11,478 bases of DNA. Source: Deltaproteobacteria bacterium (lineage in GTDB: Bacteria > Desulfobacterota > DSM-4660 > Desulfatiglandales > HGW-15). A program made the position numbers and the translations under genes. Numbering within the stretch: position 1 is the first letter of the stretch; each line of letters begins with the position of its first letter. Below are positions 5,627 to 11,478 of this stretch, piece by piece. The stretch spans positions 1 through 11,478 of the forward strand of contig JAFDIC010000079.1 of assembly GCA_019308525.1 (NCBI GenBank). Direction: 5' to 3'. The notes under the pieces were generated by a model. The model was not told the origin of the DNA. It searched no databases and saw only the letters and a list, made by a program, of their open reading frames with translations.

Positions 5627-7510
5627 ATGAACCTTTCAAAAAAAACAGCAGGGATCATGGTTACAGTGGCGGCAGTGACCATGTGCCTTTACCATCTGAT
5701 TGCCAGCCAGAAGATATTACTGCCTACCATCCAGCACTATATTACCCACATCAGCATCGCATTGGTGGTCATATTTCTGGCAACCTTTGAAAGGATGAAG
5801 AACCGGTTGTTCCGGGGCCTGTCGGCTCTGGCGGTGGTGACCTCTCTCCTTTGCGGGGCGTATCTGTTCATATTCAGCGAGGCATTGCAGAACCGGGCCT
5901 ATTTCAATACGGCCGCAGATCTCGCCGTCGGGGCGATGTTCATTCCTCTAGTGATAATCGCGGCCTGGGTCTCCTTCGGCCCGGTTATTCCCTGTCTTGC
6001 CATAGGGGTCATGATTTATCCCTTCATTGGTCAATACCTGCCGGAACCTTTCTATTGTGAAGCCCAGTCGATTGCGGATACCATAACATCCCTGTCCGCT
6101 GCTTTGGATGGGGGGATTTTTTCCATCCTTCTGCCTGTCTCTGCCAATTACGTGTTTCTGTACATACTTTTCGGCAGTTTATTATCCGCGACCGGCGCAA
6201 CCGGTTTTTTCCTGGAAGTGGGCAAGGCCATAGGATCGAAAGTCAGGGGAGGCCCGGGAATAGCAGCCGTTGTGAGCAGCGCATTTGTGGGCTCGGTGAC
6301 GGGCAGTGTGGCGGCCAATATCGCCATTACCGGATCGTTTACAATCCCCCTCATGAAAAAGGTGGGATACCCTCCCCATCAAGCGGGAGCCATTGAGGCG
6401 GCCGCATCAACAGGAGGGCTCATCATGCCTCCGGTTATGGGCGCCACGGCTTTTGTCATGGCGGGCTTGACAGGATTGTCTTATTTAAAGATCATTAAGA
6501 TGGCCCTGATTCCGGGGATACTTTACTTTTTTTGCGCCTTTGCCTACGTTTTTCTCCGCGGGGAACAACTCAAGCTGGATTGGCAGGCAGAAGATCTTGA
6601 CAAAAGAGAATTGCTCCTTTCCGCCCCTGCATTTTTCGGGCCGCTCCTGGTCATAGTCCTTCTCCTGGTGGTTGGGTACAGCGCGGCTTTCGTGGCCTTC
6701 TGGGCGGTTGTCAGCACGATCATATTGGCTCTTGTTCGCAAAGACAAACGCCCTTCTCTTGGGAAGTTCATCGAGGGATTCAAGCATGGGGCGATCGGTG
6801 GGAGCGGTATCGCCGCCATGATCGGTACAACAGGCCTGATCTATTCCACGTTTACCTATTCCGGAATCGGTATCAAGCTTGCCGCGGGCATCTACCACTG
6901 GAGCGGAGGAATGCTTATTCCCGCCTTGCTCATTATTGGGTGCCTCGGTATCCTGTTTGGAATGGCCGGTGTTGGTGTAGCGGGGTATATAATCCTGGCG
7001 ATCTTTGGGGTCTCTGCCCTTGACAAAATGGGTGTTGGTCTTGCTCAAGCCCATTTCTTCATGATGTATGTGGCATCTTTCGCCTTTATCACACCGCCCG
7101 TGGCACCGGGGGCGGTAATAGCGTCCAAGGTCGCTGCCGCATCCTACATGAAAACGGCTGTTGAGGCCACAAAGGTCGCCTTTGCAGGTTTTTTGCTTCC
7201 CTATATGTTTGTATTTGCCCCTGTCCTTTTGTTGATGCCGCAGGATCCACTCATATCCGTATTGAGCTTGGCCGCCGCGGTCATGGGAATCGTCGCATTC
7301 CAGGTAGCCTTTGTGGGGCATTACTTGGAACCGTGCCATTTCGCGGAAAGATTTCTATTCATCCTCAGTGCCGGATGGCTCATTACTTTTCTGTTCATGA
7401 AAAACCCTGCATGGTTCGGGGTTGGTGCCACCCTTTTCGCGGTCCTGAGCATCCTTCAATGGAGGAAGAGGGCCGCAACAAGGGCGGCAAGTGGGCCGGT
7501 ACCCATTTAG
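5627..7510 (+). CDS. TRAP transporter permease, 4TM/12TM fusion (DctQ-DctM type)
   Basis: A 627-residue integral membrane protein. The first 135 residues or so hold the small-subunit-like helices, starting with TAGIMVTVAAVTMCLYHLIA. The rest is the large DctM-like domain with its repeated motifs: a first copy at about 223-275 (NIAITGSFTIPLMKKVGYP, then AGAIEAAASTGG and MPPVMGA) and a second around 443-525 (GMAGVGVAGYIILAI, ITPPVAPGAVIASKVAA). Such fusions pair with TAXI binding proteins and drive ion-coupled uptake. The longest frame starts at 5543, but that adds 28 polar residues atypical of the family and places the start inside the inverted repeat at 5495-5590; the ATG at 5627 gives the usual N-terminus, though its GGGAG is too close to be a good ribosome binding site. 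It ends 45 bp before the molybdoenzyme start, so co-transcription is likely. Confidence 0.9.
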   Translation: MNLSKKTAGIMVTVAAVTMCLYHLIASQKILLPTIQHYITHISIALVVIFLATFERMKNRLFRGLSALAVVTSLLCGAYLFIFSEALQNRAYFNTAADLAVGAMFIPLVIIAAWVSFGPVIPCLAIGVMIYPFIGQYLPEPFYCEAQSIADTITSLSAALDGGIFSILLPVSANYVFLYILFGSLLSATGATGFFLEVGKAIGSKVRGGPGIAAVVSSAFVGSVTGSVAANIAITGSFTIPLMKKVGYPPHQAGAIEAAASTGGLIMPPVMGATAFVMAGLTGLSYLKIIKMALIPGILYFFCAFAYVFLRGEQLKLDWQAEDLDKRELLLSAPAFFGPLLVIVLLLVVGYSAAFVAFWAVVSTIILALVRKDKRPSLGKFIEGFKHGAIGGSGIAAMIGTTGLIYSTFTYSGIGIKLAAGIYHWSGGMLIPALLIIGCLGILFGMAGVGVAGYIILAIFGVSALDKMGVGLAQAHFFMMYVASFAFITPPVAPGAVIASKVAAASYMKTAVEATKVAFAGFLLPYMFVFAPVLLLMPQDPLISVLSLAAAVMGIVAFQVAFVGHYLEPCHFAERFLFILSAGWLITFLFMKNPAWFGVGATLFAVLSILQWRKRAATRAASGPVPI

Positions 7511-7555
7511 AAGATGCAGAAGGTTAATTACCGGAGCGAAGGAGAGGGCAGCATA

Positions 7556-9658
7556 ATGGCTGAAAAGCATCCAGGGGGAGTGGTGAGAAGTACGTGCCGT
7601 CTTTGCTATAACAACTGCGGCGTGTTGATTCATGTGAGGGACGGAAAGCCAACCGGGGTAGAAGGAGATCCGTGCCACCCCGTGAACCGGGGCCACCTGT
7701 GCAAGAAAGGCCAGGCATCCCTGGAATATCTTGAAAGTCCTTACAGGCTCAAGCGCCCCTTGAGGCGAATCGGGGCCAGGGGTGAAGGGAAATGGGAGGA
7801 GATCTCATGGGATAAGGCTCTTGATGCTATGGCGGTTTCCTTGGCACAAACCAAGGAAACGTACGGGGCCGAGGCAGTGCAAATCATCAGGGGCGGTCAC
7901 AAGGGGATGAGTGACGGCTACCTTGCGAGGTTTGCCAACGTCTTTGGTACGCCCAACATCGCATCCATGGCATCGGTATGTTTTGTCCCTGGAATAAAGG
8001 CATCACAGTTCACTTACGGGTACTATGCATATCCTGATTTCGCCTATCCCCCTAAATGCCTGGTGGTGTGGGGGTGCGATCCGTCAGCCACTAATATCCC
8101 CCTGTACCATGAGATACTGGGCGCCGTTGACAAAGGTGCAAGGCTTATCGTCATCGATCCGGTGAAGACTCCCCTTGCTCGAAGGGCGGATCTGTGGTTG
8201 AGGTTGAGACCAGGGACGGATCTTGCCCTGGCCCTTGGGATGATACATGTCATCATTGAGGAGGGGATTTACGACAGGTCATTTATCCGCGACTGGACAG
8301 TGGGTTTCGAAGAACTGGGGAGACATGTCAAGGACTATGACCCCCAGCGCGTGGCTGATATCACGTGGGTGGACAAGGAAGAGATCATCCAGGCTGCAAG
8401 GGCCTATGCAAGGGGCAAGCCAGCGACTATTCATTGGGGTAACGGGCTGGATACCAACATAAACAGTATCCAGAACTCCCGTTCAATCTGCATCCTCAGG
8501 GCCATAACAGGGAATCTGGGGATTCCGGGAGGAGAGGTGAAATGGTCTGACCCGGATATCCTGGGACGGGATTCTGCCGATTTCACCCTTCCCGACCAAA
8601 TCCCGGAGAGTGTGCGCAGCAGGCGAATCAGCATGAAAGACAATCTCGCACCCTTTGTCTACTACTCGTTACCCCAAAGGGTCATCAAGTCCATCCTGGA
8701 TGGGGATCCGTACCACATCAGGGCTGCATACATTTCGGGTGGAAATATCCTGTCCTCCTATACCAACAGCAAGGAGACTTACAGGGCCCTTGCGGCCCTG
8801 GATTTCGTGGCCGTATCAGACATGTTCATGACACCCACAGCCATGATGGCAGATATCGTGCTTCCGGTAGCCACCTATCTCGAGTTCGACAGTATTGAAG
8901 TGTGTGTTTCTCCTCCCATAGCTTCTGTTCAACAGAAGGTCGCCACCGTGGGGGAAAGCTGGCCCGATGCCAAGATCGTCAACGAACTGGCAAAAAAGAT
9001 GGGCCTGCCCCATTTCTGGGACGACGTATATGATTCACTGAATTCTATCTTGCAACCAGCCGGGATCACGTTTGATGAATTCAGGGAGGTCGGAGTCTTG
9101 CCTGGCAAGAAGATATACAGGCACTATCAGGGGAAGGGATTTGATACACCATCCGGGAAGGTTGAGCTTTATTCAAGACAGTTCGAGGAATGGGGATTTG
9201 ACCCCCTTCCCGTATACTATGAGATCCCTGGGACACCATTCAGTGATCCTGACCTAGGGCGAGAGTATCCCCTGGTGGTTGTGAGCAAGAAAAGGGAGGT
9301 GTACCGGCATTCAAGGGATCGCCAGATTCCTTCCCTGAGGAAAGTGCACCCTGAGCCCGTCGTCAGTATCCATCCCGACACAGCCGCACGCCTCGGCATT
9401 CAAGAGGGAGACATGGTCTACATTGAGACAGGGAGAGGCAGAATCGAGCAAAAAGCAAGGCTGACACCTGATATTGATCCGAGGGTAGTGGAAATCGATT
9501 ACGGGTGGTACTTCCCCGATCGAGCCGACAGGGAATTGATGGACTGGGCACAGGCGAATATCAATATATTGACCGACAACAGGCCTCCGTTCAACCGGGA
9601 AATGGGATCGACGAACCTCAGGGGTTTCTGCTGCAAGGTCTACAAGGCATCGAAGTAG
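7556..9658 (+). CDS. Molybdenum/tungsten bis-pterin (DMSO reductase family) oxidoreductase, catalytic subunit
   Basis: A 700-residue catalytic subunit. The N-terminus binds one 4Fe-4S cluster through Cys14, Cys17, Cys21 and Cys49 (CX2CX3CX27C), followed by the conserved Lys51. Cys142, in ASVCFVPG, sits at the metal-ligand position. Later markers are DMFMTPTAMMADIVLP and TPSGKVELYS, then the C-terminal pterin-binding domain starting near EYPLVVVS. From memory, the arrangement closely follows acetylene hydratase (metal ligand Cys141), but that enzyme's catalytic Asp13, just after the second cluster cysteine, is Tyr18 here, so a redox role is more likely. There is no twin-arginine signal, so it is cytoplasmic. 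No iron-sulfur or membrane subunit gene is adjacent. The frame opens at 7514, but the ATG at 7556 has the better ribosome binding site (AAGGAG at 7539, then GAGGG). The substrate is unknown. Confidence 0.9.
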   Translation: MAEKHPGGVVRSTCRLCYNNCGVLIHVRDGKPTGVEGDPCHPVNRGHLCKKGQASLEYLESPYRLKRPLRRIGARGEGKWEEISWDKALDAMAVSLAQTKETYGAEAVQIIRGGHKGMSDGYLARFANVFGTPNIASMASVCFVPGIKASQFTYGYYAYPDFAYPPKCLVVWGCDPSATNIPLYHEILGAVDKGARLIVIDPVKTPLARRADLWLRLRPGTDLALALGMIHVIIEEGIYDRSFIRDWTVGFEELGRHVKDYDPQRVADITWVDKEEIIQAARAYARGKPATIHWGNGLDTNINSIQNSRSICILRAITGNLGIPGGEVKWSDPDILGRDSADFTLPDQIPESVRSRRISMKDNLAPFVYYSLPQRVIKSILDGDPYHIRAAYISGGNILSSYTNSKETYRALAALDFVAVSDMFMTPTAMMADIVLPVATYLEFDSIEVCVSPPIASVQQKVATVGESWPDAKIVNELAKKMGLPHFWDDVYDSLNSILQPAGITFDEFREVGVLPGKKIYRHYQGKGFDTPSGKVELYSRQFEEWGFDPLPVYYEIPGTPFSDPDLGREYPLVVVSKKREVYRHSRDRQIPSLRKVHPEPVVSIHPDTAARLGIQEGDMVYIETGRGRIEQKARLTPDIDPRVVEIDYGWYFPDRADRELMDWAQANINILTDNRPPFNREMGSTNLRGFCCKVYKASK

Positions 9659-9664
9659 ACTTCG
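9651..9664. repeat. Short inverted repeat across the molybdoenzyme stop codon
   Basis: CGAAGT-AG-ACTTCG spans the TAG stop and could form a five- or six-pair hairpin. No T-run follows on either strand, so it is at best a weak RNA 3' structure between the two convergent genes. The rest of the 82-bp gap shows no recognisable terminator. Confidence 0.25.
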
Positions 9665-9740
9665 GAGAAATGCAGAGGAAAAACCGGCAGTTGGGAGAAA
9701 CCTACCGTGTGGTGAAGCCTTCAATGGTGGGAGTCGTAGT

Positions 9741-10955
9741 CTAGTAACCGAAGTATTGAACATCCGCGTTGGGATATACTGCTACTGTCGGATGGTCGCC
9801 GTGCGACCCCTGAAGAATGTCTACTACATCATCCCACTTGTTCAAATGCAGGATCCTCTCAGATGGCTCGAACCATCCGAGACCGGCAATGTCAGGATAT
9901 TCGGTATACACTATAAAGTGGTTGATATGAGGCGGAACAGGAAATCTCAACCTCATTCTGCCTCCGATCGTTTTGCCCCAAGGTCCCATGAGATAATGGA
10001 CAACCTGCCCTTCCGGTGCATTACAGATGAGAAGGAAATCACCGCCCTCTTGACTTACTGAGACAATTGTCTTGAGACCAGTGGCTGCTTCAGTGGACTT
10101 GGCAAAGGTATTGGCAATGACGATGTCCTTGCCTTCTGCCTGGGTGGTGAGGTAATGGGTTCTGGCCTCCTGAACGCAGGCCTCGTGGGCGGCGCTGGCA
10201 CCGCTAAATATGGCAACCGTATCTCCGCGCATATTGTAGATACACTCCACCAGGAAATCCATGCCCACAAGTGCCGCCGCTTCTTCCATATCCAGGCGCC
10301 TGGGGTTCCTTTCATAATCCGTCCTTTCCCGTGGTGAAAGCGGTATCCTGTGATTTGCTTCAATCGTATCTATGGAGGCTATTCCGGGCAGGACAATTTT
10401 GCCGCCGCCGCTAAAGGCTGTCATGCCGTGAGGCGCGACAGAGCCTATGGCTATTCTGAAATCGCATTGCATGACCTCCGCATTGACAAAGACCTTTGTG
10501 CCGCGACTTGTTGTACCGGCGTATGTATGGTTTTCATAGGGATTGTGATTGAAAACAGGATACCTGGCCAGAACATTGTTCCCCAGCTTTTTTGCGAAAT
10601 CCGCCCTGTTCATGGGTGCATGAGTACCTGTGGCCCCAATAAACCTGATCCTTTCATCAGGTACTCCCCCAGCCTTCAATTCCTCGAGGATAAAGGGGAC
10701 AATTCTTGCTACCCTGGTCACGCGGGTCATATCATCAAAAAGGATGACCACTTCTTTCTTACCCCTGACCGCCTCTCTTATGGGTGGAACATCAATTGGA
10801 TTAGCCACTGAAGCACGGATCTGATCATCGTTCAATGCCGGGCGTTTGTAACCGGCCATGTTGCACATCTCAATATCCCATGAGTCAGGTATGGGCAGTT
10901 CAAGATCACGGGGATTATGCCATGGTAGTTGCGGGATTCTGATAGTTTTCATCAT
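9741..10955 (-). CDS. larA: LarA-family nickel-dependent 2-hydroxyacid racemase/epimerase (DUF2088)
   Basis: A 404-residue protein of the lactate racemase LarA family, slightly shorter than the characterised enzyme of about 424. The catalytic set recalled for LarA is all present with small offsets: Asp75 and Arg78 in DDMTR, His112 in GATGTHAP, His176 in APHGM, Lys186 in FSGGGKIVLPG (the lysine that carries the nickel-pincer cofactor) and His202 in NHR. In the family these enzymes interconvert stereoisomers of 2-hydroxyacids by hydride transfer; many members act on substrates other than lactate, so the symbol marks the family and not a proven substrate. The larB, larC and larE genes that make the cofactor are not in the window. 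GGAGGAG lies 7 nt upstream of the first of two adjacent ATGs. The gene converges on the molybdoenzyme gene with an 82-bp gap and has its own promoter. Confidence 0.88.
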   Translation of the reverse strand: MMKTIRIPQLPWHNPRDLELPIPDSWDIEMCNMAGYKRPALNDDQIRASVANPIDVPPIREAVRGKKEVVILFDDMTRVTRVARIVPFILEELKAGGVPDERIRFIGATGTHAPMNRADFAKKLGNNVLARYPVFNHNPYENHTYAGTTSRGTKVFVNAEVMQCDFRIAIGSVAPHGMTAFSGGGKIVLPGIASIDTIEANHRIPLSPRERTDYERNPRRLDMEEAAALVGMDFLVECIYNMRGDTVAIFSGASAAHEACVQEARTHYLTTQAEGKDIVIANTFAKSTEAATGLKTIVSVSQEGGDFLLICNAPEGQVVHYLMGPWGKTIGGRMRLRFPVPPHINHFIVYTEYPDIAGLGWFEPSERILHLNKWDDVVDILQGSHGDHPTVAVYPNADVQYFGY

Positions 10956-10966
10956 GGGAAAACTCC

Positions 10967-10992
10967 TCCGATTCTATAGCATTTCGATCGGA
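10967..10992 (-). promoter_or_regulatory. Possible leader hairpin masking the larA-like ribosome binding site
   Basis: In the leader of the LarA-family gene TCCGAT (complement of 10987-10992) can pair with ATCGGA (complement of 10967-10972) around a 14-nt loop. The second arm runs into the GGAGGAG Shine-Dalgarno, and two further C-G pairs past a bulge would cover more of it. Such a fold could lower translation. The stem is only 6-8 pairs, so it may be fortuitous. Confidence 0.25.
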
Positions 10993-11010
10993 CTGGCATT
11001 ACAGGGAGGC

Positions 11011-11039
11011 ACTATAGAGAGATACCCCATGTGAGTCAA
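11011..11039 (-). promoter_or_regulatory. Sigma70-type promoter of the LarA-family gene
   Basis: Read on the minus strand, TTGACT (complement of 11034-11039) is followed after exactly 17 bp by TATAGT (complement of 11011-11016). Each hexamer differs from consensus at one base. Transcription would begin near 11004 and give a leader of about 50 nt to the start codon at 10955. This is the best promoter match in the window and indicates that the gene is expressed independently of the plus-strand cluster. Confidence 0.65.
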
Positions 11040-11048
11040 GGGAAAAGA

Positions 11049-11085
11049 AACCGCAACATGTGTGGAATTACGCCGAACTGCGGTT
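11049..11085. repeat. 7-bp inverted repeat upstream of the larA-like promoter
   Basis: AACCGCA (11049-11055) and TGCGGTT (11079-11085) are perfect inverted arms separated by 23 bp. They lie about 10 bp upstream of the -35 of the LarA-family promoter, where an activator could bind. No known operator was recognised. Confidence 0.3.
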
Positions 11086-11207
11086 CCAATGTTCTTCAGG
11101 AAAACAGCAGGAAAACAGATTGAATTATGATTACGACAAGGCTTCTAATGGGTGGAATGTATCATGGCGATCCGAGTCGGGAACCTCGGTCTGGATGGCT
11201 ACTAATC

Positions 11208-11224
11208 CACCGGCTATGCCGGTG
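11208..11224. repeat. GC-rich hairpin in the right-hand intergenic region
   Basis: CACCGGC-TAT-GCCGGTG forms a perfect 7-bp stem with a 3-nt loop. There is no T-run on either side, so it is not a standard intrinsic terminator. No coding gene is recognised between 10956 and 11420, and this is the strongest local hairpin in that stretch. Confidence 0.45.
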
Positions 11225-11267
11225 AGAATTGAAGAGGTTATACCGTCTCAGGCCTTTGAGAAAGAGC

Positions 11268-11335
11268 AATTTCGAAATTCGAAAATAGAAACAGGAAACA
11301 AATCCCAAATCCCAAGGACCAAATGTTCAAAACAT
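11268..11335. repeat. A-rich, internally repetitive intergenic stretch, possibly a dispersed repeat copy
   Basis: The stretch has a 12-bp palindrome AATTTCGAAATT (11268-11279), an adjacent TTCGAAA echo and a tandem CAAATCCCAAATCCC. On the minus strand it would translate as LVLGIWDLFPVSIFEFRN, a pattern I associate with low-complexity intergenic repeats common in Desulfobacterota and some other environmental genomes. Copy number cannot be seen from one window, so the dispersed-repeat call is an inference. Confidence 0.35.
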
Positions 11336-11354
11336 AGAAAATGACCTGGGTGTG

Positions 11355-11380
11355 GCTCTTTTAGGACGACCGTAAAGAGC
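11355..11380. repeat. 7-bp inverted repeat upstream of the right-edge ORF
   Basis: GCTCTTT (11355-11361) and AAAGAGC (11374-11380) are perfect inverted arms with a 12-nt loop, about 40 bp before the possible GTG start at 11421. It may be an operator or a leader hairpin for that gene, or the end of an older unit; no T-run follows. Confidence 0.3.
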
Positions 11381-11420
11381 ATTAATAACGGATAGTTAGT
11401 CATTTTGCGAAGGAGATTAT

Positions 11421-11478
11421 GTGATTGAGTTTCCGGTATATGATTGCGGCGGAGCATTATGTCTGGTTTTTTCGGTAA
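11421..11478 (+). CDS. Possible start of a gene running off the right edge (unidentified)
   Basis: A GTG codon at 11421 is preceded by AAGGAG (11410-11415) with 5-nt spacing and opens a frame that stays open to the window end, giving 19 codons that begin MIEFPVYDCGGALCLVFSV. An overlapping ATG two bases earlier is followed at once by a stop and cannot be the start. The piece is too short to assign a family. The good ribosome binding site and the hairpin upstream are the only support, so it could still be non-coding. Confidence 0.4.
   Translation, partial: MIEFPVYDCGGALCLVFSV

Noticed and set aside
6485..7339. Long minus-strand frame of 284 codons inside the permease gene
   Set aside because: It is very rich in charged residues, Gly and His, matches no family, and is the antisense shadow of a clear membrane protein gene.
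7556..9658. Acetylene hydratase
   Set aside because: The catalytic Asp next to the second cluster cysteine is Tyr, so the specific activity is not supported despite overall similarity.
11060..11344. Plus-strand frame of 94 codons in the right-hand gap
   Set aside because: No ribosome binding site, no family resemblance, odd composition, and its 3' part runs through the repeat-like stretch and a GC-rich hairpin.
11248..11457. Minus-strand frame of 69 codons at the right end
   Set aside because: Its translation comes largely from the A-rich repeat-like stretch, and it overlaps the better-supported GTG start on the plus strand.

Overview
The window reads as part of a bacterial chromosome of moderate GC content, most likely from an anaerobic member of the Desulfobacterota (former Deltaproteobacteria) or a similar metagenome-derived lineage. 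That is an inference from gene content: an AprA-like flavoprotein with a small ferredoxin, a TAXI-type TRAP transporter, a cytoplasmic molybdenum/tungsten bis-pterin enzyme and a LarA-family nickel enzyme. No rRNA, tRNA, CRISPR array, transposase or integrase was seen.

Layout. Positions 2-1070 hold the end of a branched-chain amino acid type ABC transporter operon: the C-terminal part of a LivG-like ATPase, then a complete LivF-like ATPase overlapping it by 14 bp. A 214-bp gap with a possible promoter and several palindromes leads to a GntR/FCD-type regulator (1285-1926). Five same-strand genes follow: AprA-like flavoprotein (1973-3958), 98-residue two-cluster ferredoxin (3979-4275), TAXI solute-binding protein (4384-5436), fused TRAP permease (about 5627-7510) and a DMSO-reductase-family molybdoenzyme (about 7556-9658). 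A LarA-family gene (10955-9741, minus strand) faces them convergently and has its own good sigma70-type promoter. The last 523 bp hold that promoter, some inverted repeats, a repeat-like A-rich stretch and a possible gene start running off the right edge.

How the genes may work together (inference). The regulator would sense a small organic acid. The TAXI protein and fused permease would import it, and the LarA-family enzyme could racemise or epimerise a 2-hydroxyacid form. The flavoprotein/ferredoxin pair and the molybdoenzyme would carry out redox steps. The substrate cannot be read from the sequence. The molybdoenzyme has no dedicated iron-sulfur or membrane subunit here, so the small ferredoxin may serve both redox enzymes. 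I have seen no characterised pathway with exactly this gene set, which makes it the main candidate for something undescribed.

The most notable non-coding signal is a long imperfect inverted repeat (5495-5590) between the binding-protein and permease genes, placed where transporter operons often carry an mRNA-stabilising stem. Several start sites were moved inward from the longest reading frame (regulator, permease, molybdoenzyme); the reasons are given in each entry.
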